Source: JBDRED01 sp043820025 [NCBI: Elusimicrobiota bacterium] (lineage in GTDB: Bacteria; RUG730; JBDRED01). From it: 64,000 nucleotides of DNA. The notes beneath the pieces are model-generated. The model was not told the origin of the DNA. It did no database searches and was given only the letters and a program-made list of their open reading frames with translations. Both the position numbers and the translations under genes were made by a program. The DNA is taken from contig JBDRED010000028.1 of assembly GCA_043820025.1 (NCBI GenBank), forward strand, positions 1-64,000, written 5' to 3'. Shown piece by piece: positions 25,837-34,669 of the stretch (the stretch's first letter is position 1; the number at the start of each line of letters is the position of its first letter).

Positions 25837-26766
25837 TTAAACGCTTACGCGCTTCCTAACATACTCTATGTCTCTATTAACCTGATTAAATAACTCTTCC
25901 ATGTTTTTATATTTCTTTTCGTCTCGTATTTTTTCCTTAAAATATATTTTAACATTTTTATTGTATAAATCACTTGAGAATTCCAATATATGCGCTTCGA
26001 CTGTAAACCTATGGGGATCATGTATCAGCGTAGGCCTATTGCCGCAGTTAATGACAGCTTTGCGCTTTTTCCCTAAAACCTCAGCATAACCGCCATAAAC
26101 CCCTCTGGGAATTAATTTTCCGTAAGGTATATGCAAATTCACGGTAGGCACATTATATTTTGACCCTATAGCTTTTCCATGCACCACCAGCCCGTCTACT
26201 GAATATAACCTGCCTAAATATTTAGCGGCTGTGGCAACATCTCCTCTTTCCATGCATTTTCTAATCAGCGTGCTGGAAACAATCTTTCCTCCAAGTTTAA
26301 TATCACGCGCAATCTCAACAATCACATCATGTTCCTTCCCCATTTTTTTAAGAAGATCAATATTTCCGGACCTGTTATTTCCAAAACAAAAATTACTGCC
26401 TACAACAATTCCTTTTACTCCTAACCCCTGAACAAGAACCTTTTTAAAAAAATCTTCCGGAGTCATTTCAGCTATCGCATGCCCAAAGTATAAAAATATT
26501 ATTCCGTCTATTTCCATTGTTTTTAAGAGCTCTGTTTTTTCTTCATTAGTTGTAAGCATTGCGACCTTTTGCTCCGGGTATAGCAATGAACGCGGATGCA
26601 GGTCAAAGGTAAGAACAATATTTTTAGCATTAAGCTTTTTAGCTAATCTGCCGGATTTATTTATTATACTTTGATGCCCTATATGCGCGCCGTCAAAGAC
26701 GCCAATAGGCATAACTATAGGCTTTTTAGTTTTTTTCCACTCATGTATTCCATTATAAATCTTCAT
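25837..26766 (-). CDS. ribF: Bifunctional riboflavin kinase / FAD synthetase
   Basis: 309 residues. The N-terminal nucleotidyltransferase has IGVFDGAHIGHQSII (residues about 21-35, with the HxGH motif) and the SSTLIRKCMERGDV segment. The C-terminal riboflavin kinase has YSVDGLVVHGKAIGSKYNVP, PTVNLHIP and IPRGVYGGYAEV. It makes FMN and then FAD. Overlaps the truB end by 14 bases with AAGGTG as SD, the common truB-ribF arrangement. Confidence 0.96.
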   Translation of the reverse strand: MKIYNGIHEWKKTKKPIVMPIGVFDGAHIGHQSIINKSGRLAKKLNAKNIVLTFDLHPRSLLYPEQKVAMLTTNEEKTELLKTMEIDGIIFLYFGHAIAEMTPEDFFKKVLVQGLGVKGIVVGSNFCFGNNRSGNIDLLKKMGKEHDVIVEIARDIKLGGKIVSSTLIRKCMERGDVATAAKYLGRLYSVDGLVVHGKAIGSKYNVPTVNLHIPYGKLIPRGVYGGYAEVLGKKRKAVINCGNRPTLIHDPHRFTVEAHILEFSSDLYNKNVKIYFKEKIRDEKKYKNMEELFNQVNRDIEYVRKRVSV

Positions 26767-27655
26767 ACAGAAACACCTTAATAATCTTTAGGCTTGATTC
26801 ATTATACTTCGCAAGCGTTATTATTTTATCATTATACGTTAATTTAATCAATCCGCCAATTTTAAGCTTCTTTTTCAAGCCTGTCCAATCTTTGAATTTA
26901 AAATTGCCATTCCTGCATTTATTATATTCCTCTGATGAAAGCTTAACCTCGTATGTGTCTTTAAATATTCTCTCAATTGGAGTTATTTTATCCGGAAGAT
27001 CGTCACTAGACCAGTTATCAATAATATCCTCAGCATTATACGCGTCCTTTAGCGAGAATATTCCTGACCTTGTTCTAACTAAGCCTGCAAGACTGGCTCC
27101 GCAACCCAGCCTTTTGCCAATATCTCTGGCAAGCGCCCTAATGTAAGTGCCTGACCGGCATCTAACCTTTAAAGTAAGAATTAAATCTTTAAAGCTTTCT
27201 AAAGAAATATCCTTAATTACAACCTTCCTCGGCAATACCTTTTTTTCAATGCCGCGGCGCGCGTAATCATATAAACGCCTGCCATCAACGTGTATCGCTG
27301 AATACACGGGCGGCACCTGATCAATTGTTCCGATAAATTCAGGCAGGATTTTTTTAATATCTTTTTGCTTAACATTTACCTCTTCATTTTTTTTAATTAT
27401 TTTACCATCCATGTCATCTGTGTCTGTTGTTGTTCCAAGCAAAATATCAGCAATATACGTTTTTTCTGTCTGCTGTAAATAACTCGCGGCCTTTGTCGCT
27501 TCTCCAAGACAAATAACCAGAACGCCTGTTGCTGCGGGGTCAAGAGTCCCTGCATGGCCGGCCTTAATATTAAATTTTCTTTTAATTGTGTTTACGGCTC
27601 TATGTGAAGTCCAGTGAAGCGGTTTTATAATAGGAAGTATCCCTTTAATATTCAT
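26753..27655 (-). CDS. truB: tRNA pseudouridine-55 synthase
   Basis: 300 residues. KPLHWTSHRAVNTIKR and GHAGTLDPAATGVLVICLGE carry the catalytic Asp of the GTLDP motif (about residue 38). The later RCRSGTYIRALARDIG and LVRTRSGIFS motifs are conserved. It converts U55 in the T-loop of tRNA. Two bases after nrnA, without a clear SD, so coupling is likely. Confidence 0.96.
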   Translation of the reverse strand: MNIKGILPIIKPLHWTSHRAVNTIKRKFNIKAGHAGTLDPAATGVLVICLGEATKAASYLQQTEKTYIADILLGTTTDTDDMDGKIIKKNEEVNVKQKDIKKILPEFIGTIDQVPPVYSAIHVDGRRLYDYARRGIEKKVLPRKVVIKDISLESFKDLILTLKVRCRSGTYIRALARDIGKRLGCGASLAGLVRTRSGIFSLKDAYNAEDIIDNWSSDDLPDKITPIERIFKDTYEVKLSSEEYNKCRNGNFKFKDWTGLKKKLKIGGLIKLTYNDKIITLAKYNESSLKIIKVFLYEDL

Positions 27656-27657
27656 AA

Positions 27658-28617
27658 CTAAATATATTTTTTACAATAATCCTCTAAATCTTTTAGAACG
27701 CTGTCTACAGTTTCATCCAATGAACCCTTTATCGTACAGCCCGCAGCTCTTTTATGCCCGCCGCCTTTATACCTAGCGGCAAACTCGTCAACAGAAACCA
27801 AATTTATTGACCTTAGACCGACCTTAATTATATTTTCTTTTAATTCTCTAAATAAAACAGCTGCCTCTACTCCGGCAATATCCCTTATATAATCAATGAT
27901 TCCTTCTAATGTTTCTTTTGACGCGTCGCACTCGCGAATAACCTTATCTGAAATAACAACATAAGATATTTTATCTTTATATCTAAATTTAAAATTACTG
28001 AGCACATAACCGAGCAGTCTGCAATACGCCGGGCTTTGGCTCCCATATACATGATGATAAACATCGCTTACGGAAATCCCGGTGTCTACAAGTTCAGCGA
28101 TTATGTTATATAATTTTTTATGGGTATTAGAGTATTGAAATTTTCCTGTATCAGTCAATATCCCCACATAAAGGCATACCGCTATTTTTTGCGTAATAGG
28201 CGTTTCCAGAGCTTTTGCTAAATAATAAATCAATTCGGCTGTTGCTGAAGCGCTGCTATCTACCCAGTTTACGCTGGTAAAATCGCCGCTTATTGTATGG
28301 TGATCAATATTAACTATAATCCGGCTGTTTAAATCTCCTCTTTCAAATCCTGATCTCTCAATACAGCCGCACTCAAGAAGTATTAACACATCAGACTCCG
28401 GCAGATACCTGGTTTCTTCAACATATTTAACATCAGGCAAAAAGCTGTATTTATTAGGAATTCTTTCTCTGGAACAAATACGAACATCTTTTTTTAAAGT
28501 CTTTAATATTTGGGAAAGCGCGAGCGCAGACCCTATAGCGTCTCCATCAGGGTTCTGATGATAAACAATAACAAAGGATGAATTTGAATGGATACATTCT
28601 ATAACCTTGTCAATCAT
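27658..28617 (-). CDS. nrnA: DHH-family oligoribonuclease / pAp phosphatase
   Basis: 319 residues. DHH phosphoesterase motifs: YHQNPDGDAIGSALAL (residues 19-34), NIDHHTISGD (about 106) and a C-terminal DHHA1 domain ending with the substrate-binding YKGGGHKRAAGCTIKG. NrnA degrades very short RNAs and dephosphorylates 3'-phosphoadenosine 5'-phosphate. Gene order rbfA-nrnA-truB-ribF is conserved in many bacteria. SD AAGGATT. Confidence 0.94.
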   Translation of the reverse strand: MIDKVIECIHSNSSFVIVYHQNPDGDAIGSALALSQILKTLKKDVRICSRERIPNKYSFLPDVKYVEETRYLPESDVLILLECGCIERSGFERGDLNSRIIVNIDHHTISGDFTSVNWVDSSASATAELIYYLAKALETPITQKIAVCLYVGILTDTGKFQYSNTHKKLYNIIAELVDTGISVSDVYHHVYGSQSPAYCRLLGYVLSNFKFRYKDKISYVVISDKVIRECDASKETLEGIIDYIRDIAGVEAAVLFRELKENIIKVGLRSINLVSVDEFAARYKGGGHKRAAGCTIKGSLDETVDSVLKDLEDYCKKYI

Positions 28618-28657
28618 AAATTAATCCTTATAGAGTTTATTTAACTCTATGAATACA

Positions 28658-29002
28658 TTATTCCTTAATCTTATTAAACAATTCGTCTAATCTTGCGACT
28701 CTAGCCGAAGTTTCATCATAAATAAAATTAAAATCCGGAACAGATCTAAATTGTATCCTTTTGCCTAACTTGAATTTTATTTGCGATTTATTTTTTTTAA
28801 ACAAACCCTCCGCAGTCTTTTTAACGTCCTGGCCGCCTAAAATACTGTAATAAATTTTCACATTGCGCAGATCGCTCGACATATTGACATCAGTGATAGT
28901 AATAAATAAGTCCGCAAAATCTTCGAACTCGTGCTGAAGTATTACTGTAACCTGCTGTCTTATTAATTCCGCATATCTCTCCGCTCTTCTGGAACCGGCC
29001 AT
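28658..29002 (-). CDS. rbfA: Ribosome-binding factor A
   Basis: 114 residues, usual size. RRAERYAELIRQQVTVILQH and ITDVNMSSDLRNVKIYYSIL fit RbfA, as does the end RSVPDFNFIYDETSARVARL DELF. It binds the small ribosomal subunit during late maturation. It lies 121 bases after infB; that gap holds an AT-rich spacer and a short GC-rich stretch near 29090-29120 but no gene. Confidence 0.93.
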   Translation of the reverse strand: MAGSRRAERYAELIRQQVTVILQHEFEDFADLFITITDVNMSSDLRNVKIYYSILGGQDVKKTAEGLFKKNKSQIKFKLGKRIQFRSVPDFNFIYDETSARVARLDELFNKIKE

Positions 29003-29123
29003 ATCACTATCCCCGCGAGTTAAACATAGAATTCTGAATTTTATATTTTATTTCCGAATCCATTATTTTAATATTTTCTCATTTATGTTCGCGCAACGCA
29101 TTTCGCATCGCGCTTTACGCTGT

Positions 29124-31394
29124 TTATCTGGCTTCTAAACGCCTGGCCACCTTTTCCTTATGATAAAACTCCAGGACATCGCGCTCAGCAAGCTCCTGAT
29201 AACCTTCAATACTTATTCCGCACTCATATCCCTTATCCACTTCTTTAACATCATCCTTAAATCGTTTTAAATTCTGAATTTTACCTTCAAATAACTTAGC
29301 ATTCCCTCGATAAACACGCACAAAATCGCCTCTTATGACTTTGCCTTCAGTTACCATTGACCCTGCGATGCGCCCAATCTTAGGAATTGCAATAATCTTT
29401 CTAACCTCTGCCTTACCTGTCACAACTTCCTTATAGTCAGGCTCTAGCAATCCTTCCATAGCGGCTTTGATATCGCTGATTACTTCATAAATAATACTAT
29501 AAGACCTTATATCAACGCCCTCTCTCTCTGCAGCAGCCAAAATACCGGCTGAAGGCGGCGCGCTGAAACAAATCACTATTGCGTTAGACGCAGCGGCTAA
29601 TATTATATCTGATTCATTCGCTGCGCCGACTCCACTGTGTATAACTCCGAGTTTGATCTCATTATTACTCATTTTTTCTAATGAATCGCGCAATGCTTCA
29701 ACAGATCCTCTAACATCCGCTTTTAAAATAATATTGCATTCCTTAGCTTTCCCTTCTTCAATCTCTTTATGAAGCTCCTCAAGCGTAATATGTTTTTTTC
29801 GCGCCAGTTTCTCTTCTCTAAACATATCCTTTCTTTGTTCAGAAATATAACGAGCTTCCCGCTCATCGCTTACCACAATAAACTTGTCTCCGGCAAGCGG
29901 TATTCCGTTAAGGCCCAGCACCTCAACAGGTATTGACGGAGTCGCTTCATTGTGCGACGCTCCCAAATCATCTACCATAAAGCGCACCTTTCCATACGCA
30001 GATCCTGTTACAAATGAATCCCCTATCCTTAATGTTCCTTTCTGGATTAATACAGCCGCTACTGCTCCGCGTTTTTTATCCATCTTAGCTTCAACAACTA
30101 CTCCTCTCGCTTTTCCTTCATAACTTGCTTTTAACTCAAGCATCTCAGATTGTAAAATAATCATTTCAATCAGGCCATCTATCCCAATATTCTTCTTTGC
30201 GGATATCTCGACACAAATCGTCTGCCCGCCCCAATCCTCCGGAACAAGCTTATACCGCATAAGATCCTGCTTAACCTTTTCAACATTCGCGCCCGGAACA
30301 TCTATCTTATTTATAGCTACAATAATAGGCACACCTGCCGCGCGCGCGTGGTCAATAGCCTCAACTGTCTGAGGCATAATACTATCATCGGCCGCCACAA
30401 CAATAATTACAATATCAGTAACTTTCACTCCTCTCGCGCGCATTGCAGTAAAAGCCTCATGGCCCGGAGTATCCAGGAAAATTATTTCATTACCATTCTT
30501 GTGAACTCGATACGCGCCCATATGCTGTGTAATGCCGCCGGCTTCCTTGTCTACAATATTTGATTTACGAATAGTATCTAGAAGTGTCGTCTTTCCATGA
30601 TCAACATGCCCCATTATTGTAACAACAGGCGGCCTTGGGGAAACAATTCCTTCCTTCTCCTCTTCCTCATCTATATCTCCATATAGAGGCACGAGCTCAA
30701 TAACCGAATTATATTCCTCTGCCACAAGAGACGCCACATCAAAATCAAGCCTCTGATTAATAGTTGCCAAAGTACCTAGCGATAAAAGCTTCTTTATCAG
30801 GTCTGTGACTTCTATGCCGAGCTTCTCAGACAGAGTTTTTACAGTAAGCGTTTCATTTACCTTTATTATCTTTTTCTCTATTATTTCAGGCTTAACTTCT
30901 TCTGTAACAGCCTTTGTATATTCTTTTGTTACTTCTTTTTCAGCCGGTTTCTGTTCAGTCTTTTTTTCTTCTGCTATTTGCGGCTCTGCTTTCTTTTCCT
31001 TCGCAGTAACATGCGCCTTCTTTACAATCTCCTTTTTTTCTTCCTTAATAATATCTTCTTTAATAATATCTTCTTTTATAGCGCCGGTTTCTTCAACCGC
31101 CTTTTTTGAGATTCTTTTTTTTGCCGGAACTTTTTTAACTGCCGTCTCTTTTGCTTCAGTAGTTTTCTTCGCGGTCTTTTTTGCAGCTGCTTTTACCGGC
31201 TTCTTTTCATCCGCAGTTAGTTCTATCTTCTTAGCCTTTGCGGCAGCTTTAGGCGTTTTTTTAACAGCCTTAGCTTTAGGCTTTATAGTCTTCTTAGTTT
31301 TTGTTCCGGCTTTCTCAGCTGTTTTAGACTTAGGCGTAGCGCCTTTAGCCGTTTTTTTATCTTTTATTTCATCTTCTGTTTTCTTTTTCGGCAT
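29124..31394 (-). CDS. infB: Translation initiation factor IF-2
   Basis: 756 residues. A Lys/Ala/Glu-rich disordered N-terminus (1-180) includes a short tandem KEDII repeat (about 109-118). A helical IF2-N module follows ([20 protein letters not shown]). The G domain has [14 protein letters not shown] (G1, about residue 262), [15 protein letters not shown] (G3) and NKID (G4). Domains II-IV run to the end, with [17 protein letters not shown]. It delivers initiator tRNA to the ribosome. It starts 3 bases after nusA with SD AAAGGAG. Confidence 0.97.
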   Translation of the reverse strand: MPKKKTEDEIKDKKTAKGATPKSKTAEKAGTKTKKTIKPKAKAVKKTPKAAAKAKKIELTADEKKPVKAAAKKTAKKTTEAKETAVKKVPAKKRISKKAVEETGAIKEDIIKEDIIKEEKKEIVKKAHVTAKEKKAEPQIAEEKKTEQKPAEKEVTKEYTKAVTEEVKPEIIEKKIIKVNETLTVKTLSEKLGIEVTDLIKKLLSLGTLATINQRLDFDVASLVAEEYNSVIELVPLYGDIDEEEEKEGIVSPRPPVVTIMGHVDHGKTTLLDTIRKSNIVDKEAGGITQHMGAYRVHKNGNEIIFLDTPGHEAFTAMRARGVKVTDIVIIVVAADDSIMPQTVEAIDHARAAGVPIIVAINKIDVPGANVEKVKQDLMRYKLVPEDWGGQTICVEISAKKNIGIDGLIEMIILQSEMLELKASYEGKARGVVVEAKMDKKRGAVAAVLIQKGTLRIGDSFVTGSAYGKVRFMVDDLGASHNEATPSIPVEVLGLNGIPLAGDKFIVVSDEREARYISEQRKDMFREEKLARKKHITLEELHKEIEEGKAKECNIILKADVRGSVEALRDSLEKMSNNEIKLGVIHSGVGAANESDIILAAASNAIVICFSAPPSAGILAAAEREGVDIRSYSIIYEVISDIKAAMEGLLEPDYKEVVTGKAEVRKIIAIPKIGRIAGSMVTEGKVIRGDFVRVYRGNAKLFEGKIQNLKRFKDDVKEVDKGYECGISIEGYQELAERDVLEFYHKEKVARRLEAR

Positions 31395-31397
31395 AGG

Positions 31398-32669
31398 CTA
31401 TTTCTCCTTTTTCTTTTTTTTCACATATTTTTTCACTGCGTTTACTATTTTATCAGCCATCTTATCGCCAATACCCTGCAATCCCATTAATTCATCTTTT
31501 GATGTTACAACCAAACGATCCATTGAATATCCGGCCTTAACTAAAAGCGCGGCTGTTTTTTCTCCGATCCCGTCCAATGCAAGTATCTCGTCATGAGTTA
31601 CAGCCATCTTCTCTTCTTTATCCTGCTTTCTCTGTTTTTCGCTCTTTATATCTAAGTGCCATCCCAAAAGCCTTGCAGCCAGCCTGACATTTTGCCCCAT
31701 CTTGCCAATAGCCAGAGATAACTGATCATCAGCTACGATTATATCAGCCTTCTTTTTTTCTTGATCAATAATAATATTAAGCAGTTTAGCAGGATTAAGC
31801 GCATTCCCAATGTATGTCTTTACATCATTGCTGTACAACACAAGATCTATCTTTTCGCCGCCTATCTCTTCAATAATAGCCTTTATGCGCGATCCCTTAA
31901 CTCCTACGCAGGCTCCGACAGGATCCACCTTTATATTATGCGAAATTACCGCAACCTTAGATCTGAATCCGGGCTCGCGCACAATACCCTTTATCTCAAC
32001 TGTCTTGTCTGAAACTTCAGGAACCTCTAGATCAAAAAGCTTATGTAAAAACCCCGGATGCGTCCTGGATAATATAATCTTAGGCCCGCGCGGCATCTGT
32101 TCAACCTTAAGCACATACGCTTTTACAAAATTACCCGGCCTATATTCTTCTCTTGGAATTTGCTCGCGCTCAGGTAAAATACCCTCTGTCTTTCCAAGAT
32201 CAACAACTACTGTGTTACCTGCAAGCCTATACACCTGCCCATTAACTATATCTCCTTCACGCTCCTTAAATTCTGTAAACAAGTTATCCTTTTCTGTTTC
32301 GCGTATACGCTGAATAATTACCTGCTTTGCTGTCTGAGCGGCAATTCTACCAAAATTAGTTGTATCAATTTTTATTTTAATCTCATCGCCTATCTTAGCG
32401 TCCTTTTTAATCTTCTGCGCCTGGCTCAGATCAATCTCAACCTGGGGATCTTCAACATTCTTAACCACGTTCTTTATCACAAACGCTTCAATCATGCCTG
32501 TCTCTTTATTAATATGCGCCTCAGCAACTTGTGATTTTCCTGAATGTTTTTTAAATGCTGATACAAGAGCCTGCTCGATCATCTTTAATAAATCTTCTTT
32601 TTTTATGCCTTTATCCCTTTCTATCTGTTCGAGAACCGGCAATAATTCCCCGCCAATATTAGCTACCAT
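31398..32669 (-). CDS. nusA: Transcription elongation/termination factor NusA
   Basis: 423 residues. N-terminal polymerase-binding domain (1-125), S1 domain (about 130-200; GDIVNGQVYRLAGNTVVVDL), tandem KH domains (DPVGACVGVKGSRIKAIIEE and LSLAIGKMGQNVRLAARLLG), then a C-terminal HhH pair (LDGIGEKTAALLVKAG, LQGIGDKMADKIVNAV) and a Lys-rich tail. Strong SD AGGAGG. rimP, which often precedes nusA, is absent here; the gene upstream is a prepilin peptidase with its own terminator. Confidence 0.97.
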   Translation of the reverse strand: MVANIGGELLPVLEQIERDKGIKKEDLLKMIEQALVSAFKKHSGKSQVAEAHINKETGMIEAFVIKNVVKNVEDPQVEIDLSQAQKIKKDAKIGDEIKIKIDTTNFGRIAAQTAKQVIIQRIRETEKDNLFTEFKEREGDIVNGQVYRLAGNTVVVDLGKTEGILPEREQIPREEYRPGNFVKAYVLKVEQMPRGPKIILSRTHPGFLHKLFDLEVPEVSDKTVEIKGIVREPGFRSKVAVISHNIKVDPVGACVGVKGSRIKAIIEEIGGEKIDLVLYSNDVKTYIGNALNPAKLLNIIIDQEKKKADIIVADDQLSLAIGKMGQNVRLAARLLGWHLDIKSEKQRKQDKEEKMAVTHDEILALDGIGEKTAALLVKAGYSMDRLVVTSKDELMGLQGIGDKMADKIVNAVKKYVKKKKKEK

Positions 32670-32693
32670 TTGTTCCTCCTAATAAGTTTAATA

Positions 32694-32722
32694 AATTTAA
32701 TTATTTACCAAATATCATTCAA
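32694..32722 (-). promoter_or_regulatory. Candidate promoter for the nusA operon
   Basis: TTGAAT (32722-32717), 17-bp spacer, TAAATT (32699-32694); four of six matches in each box. The expected leader before nusA is about 18 bases. It lies just after the pilD terminator. Confidence 0.4.
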
Positions 32723-32760
32723 TTCTAAATAAAAACCCTTTCATAAAATATTGTAAAAAT

Positions 32761-32790
32761 AAAAAAGCCGCCCTAAATCGGGAGGCTCTT
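32761..32790 (-). terminator. Intrinsic terminator after the prepilin peptidase gene
   Basis: GCCTCCC pairs with GGGCGGC (one mismatch) around a 6-nt loop (32767-32786), followed on the minus strand by TTTTTTATTTTT. It separates pilD from nusA. Confidence 0.75.
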
Positions 32791-32820
32791 TAAACCTAAT
32801 CTATGTAAATTAAACAAAAT

Positions 32821-33600
32821 TTAGCCAAAAAAAGCAAGATATTTTCCGGCGTATAAATATATCAAAACTCCGATACTCATAAACGGCCCAAAGGCCATCT
32901 TATCCTTTCTGCTTTTTTGCCCTGTGATTATAAGAGTTATTCCTGCGACAGAAGCCGCAAGACTGCTATAAAATAACACAAAAACTACGCTTGAAAATCC
33001 AAAAACAGACCCAATTCCGGCCATATATTTAATATCACCGCCACCCAGCGCCTCCTGCTTGAAAACCTTTTCTCCAAACAGCGCGATTATCCACATAACC
33101 AGCCCGCCCCATAAAAGTCCGGCGAACGAATACAAAACCGCAGTAAGTCCCTGCTTCCCCGGTAAGGGATTTACCAACGAAACTAAGAGCCCGAAAATTA
33201 TCATACCCACAGTTAATTCATCAGGAAGTATCTGATGTTTAAAATCTATAACCGTCATAGTATATATAAAGAAAAGCAATACCGCTTCTATACCTGATTG
33301 GATACTTATTCCATGCATTAGATATGGAACAAAAAAAAGAAGAACCATTACAATCTCTGAAACAGGATATAACAAAGAAATTCCGGAACCACAATATTTA
33401 CATCGCCCCTTTAAAAAGAGATAACTGACTATCGGCACTAAATCAAGCGCGCCAAGCTTTTTGCCACAATGCGCGCACTCGGATCTTGAAAACATATAAG
33501 GCTTATTGTATGGAAGCCTGCATATTAGAACATTTGCAAAGCTTCCAAAAGCTAAACCTAAAAAAATAATAATTGTTATGTGTAATATAACCATAATCAT
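32821..33600 (-). CDS. pilD: Type IV prepilin peptidase / N-methyltransferase
   Basis: 259 residues with about seven membrane helices. The cytoplasmic loop has two CxxC pairs (SECAHCGKKLG and GRCKYCGSG, about residues 38-70), the zinc-binding methyltransferase part. The aspartyl protease part has VIDFKHQILPDELT and ALGGGDIKYMAGIG with the two catalytic Asp. It cleaves and N-methylates type IV prepilins, here most likely the pilin encoded just upstream. The start could be two codons later (GGAT before it). Confidence 0.95.
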   Translation of the reverse strand: MIMVILHITIIIFLGLAFGSFANVLICRLPYNKPYMFSRSECAHCGKKLGALDLVPIVSYLFLKGRCKYCGSGISLLYPVSEIVMVLLFFVPYLMHGISIQSGIEAVLLFFIYTMTVIDFKHQILPDELTVGMIIFGLLVSLVNPLPGKQGLTAVLYSFAGLLWGGLVMWIIALFGEKVFKQEALGGGDIKYMAGIGSVFGFSSVVFVLFYSSLAASVAGITLIITGQKSRKDKMAFGPFMSIGVLIYLYAGKYLAFFG

Positions 33601-33623
33601 CCAATCAACTTATTAATACAAAT

Positions 33624-33656
33624 AAAAAAGGAGGTTTTTTTAAACCTCCTTTTTTT
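33624..33656. terminator. Bidirectional-looking terminator between pilin and pilD
   Basis: A 14-bp stem, AAAAAAGGAGGTTT with its complement, and a 4-nt T loop, flanked by A and T runs. It follows the pilin stop by 26 bases. It would let pilin be made in excess over the peptidase. Confidence 0.85.
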
Positions 33657-33681
33657 ATTAAACAGATATTATTCTATTTAT

Positions 33682-34092
33682 TTACCAAGTGCTGATAACT
33701 ACGCCCTTTGTATCTGTGTGCGAACAATTTACGCAAACATGCCCGGTTGCTGAGTCATAATACCAGCCGCCGGCATCATTTGTCCCGCCGTTAACTTTAA
33801 CAGCCGCTGAATCTGCGTGATAGGTTCCAAGCCTTACCTGAGGAATGCTATCAATAAATGTTCCAACGAAAGGAGCAGTTGCAATCGTTGTTGGGAATTC
33901 ACCTTCGCTCTGGCCATAATAAATCGAAATTGCGCTTCTGACCGCGCCTAATCCACCCTTTGTAGCGCCTTCTTTTGACTTACGAATAAGATCAGCAAAT
34001 CTTGGCACAGCCACTGCTGCTAATATACCAATGATTGCCACAACGATCATAAGTTCGATAAGTGTAAAACCTTTCGGTCCCCTCTTTTGCAT
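33682..34092 (-). CDS. Type IV pilin or major pseudopilin
   Basis: 136 residues. A short basic leader ends at the cleavage site (RGPKG/FTLIELMIVVAI) with Glu5 of the mature protein, followed by the 20-residue hydrophobic helix and AVAVPRFADLIRKSKE. The C-terminal part is small, with GGWYYDSATGHVCVNC and a Cys pair that may close a disulfide loop. Length and layout suit both a PilA-like pilin and a GspG-like pseudopilin; no other assembly genes are in the window to decide. Strong SD (AAAGGAGG) and a clear promoter. Confidence 0.9.
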   Translation of the reverse strand: MQKRGPKGFTLIELMIVVAIIGILAAVAVPRFADLIRKSKEGATKGGLGAVRSAISIYYGQSEGEFPTTIATAPFVGTFIDSIPQVRLGTYHADSAAVKVNGGTNDAGGWYYDSATGHVCVNCSHTDTKGVVISTW

Positions 34093-34129
34093 CAGGCACC
34101 TCCTTTAAAAGATTCTTTATTCTTTGGTA

Positions 34130-34159
34130 ATATTACATATTGATAAACGCTTTAGTCAA
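34130..34159 (-). promoter_or_regulatory. Pilin promoter
   Basis: TTGACT (34159-34154), 18-bp spacer, TAATAT (34135-34130), about 38 bases before the pilin ATG. Divergent from the mazG promoter, with the two -35 boxes 25 bases apart. Confidence 0.65.
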
Positions 34160-34184
34160 GTAAAAAATTAGTATTTTATTCGAT

Positions 34185-34213
34185 TTTACATTTAATTCTA
34201 TCTTTGCTATAAT
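34185..34213 (+). promoter_or_regulatory. Promoter for a leaderless mazG mRNA
   Basis: TTTACA (34185-34190), 17-bp spacer, TATAAT (34208-34213). The mazG ATG is 5 bases after the -10, at the expected transcription start; no SD can fit. Confidence 0.7.
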
Positions 34214-34218
34214 CCGGC

Positions 34219-34644
34219 ATGAAGATTAATAAAAAGAAAAAAGAACACTACACATTTAAAGAACTCGTCGAAATAATGCTTTATCTGCGCAGCGAAAAAG
34301 GCTGTCCCTGGGATAAAAAACAAACTCATTTATCGCTTATAAAATATCTTCGGGAAGAGACCGAAGAAACAATAGAAAATATAGAAAATAATTTACTTGA
34401 ACACGACCTAAAGGAAGAACTAGGCGATATACTTCTTCAAATACTTTTTCATTCTCAAATCGCCGATGAAGAAAAAAGGTTTAATATTTACGACGTAATT
34501 GACACGCTGGCAAGAAAACTCATAAGGCGTCATCCTCATGTATTTGCAGGAAAAAAAATAAAAACCTTAAAGGAACTAAATAAGGCATGGCAGGAAATAA
34601 AGGACAAAGAAAAAAAAAGACCAAAAAAAATCTCTATAGTTTGA
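34219..34644 (+). CDS. mazG: MazG nucleoside triphosphate pyrophosphohydrolase
   Basis: 141 residues: one MazG domain rather than the two in the 260-residue E. coli protein. LRSEKGCPWDKKQTHLSLIK then YLREETEETIENIE and LKEELGDILLQILFHSQIA carry the EExxE and ExxD metal-binding motifs; RRHPHVFAG and AWQEIKDKEK close the domain. It hydrolyses NTPs, probably for house-cleaning or (p)ppGpp control. A Lys-rich start, MKINKKKKEHYTF. Predicted leaderless. Convergent with uvrC, with only 25 bases between the stops. Confidence 0.93.
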   Translation: MKINKKKKEHYTFKELVEIMLYLRSEKGCPWDKKQTHLSLIKYLREETEETIENIENNLLEHDLKEELGDILLQILFHSQIADEEKRFNIYDVIDTLARKLIRRHPHVFAGKKIKTLKELNKAWQEIKDKEKKRPKKISIV

Positions 34645-34669
34645 AATAGACCCGCTTTTTCAGAACAAA

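Noticed and set aside
31040-31085. Short tandem repeat in infB as a mobile or CRISPR-like repeat
   Set aside because: It is a two- to three-unit in-frame duplication (KEDII) in a disordered region, without spacers.
30805-31596. A 263-codon open frame on the plus strand
   Set aside because: It is antisense to the Lys/Ala-rich N-terminus of infB; its Phe/Ser-rich low-complexity product is what that bias gives in reverse. No SD.
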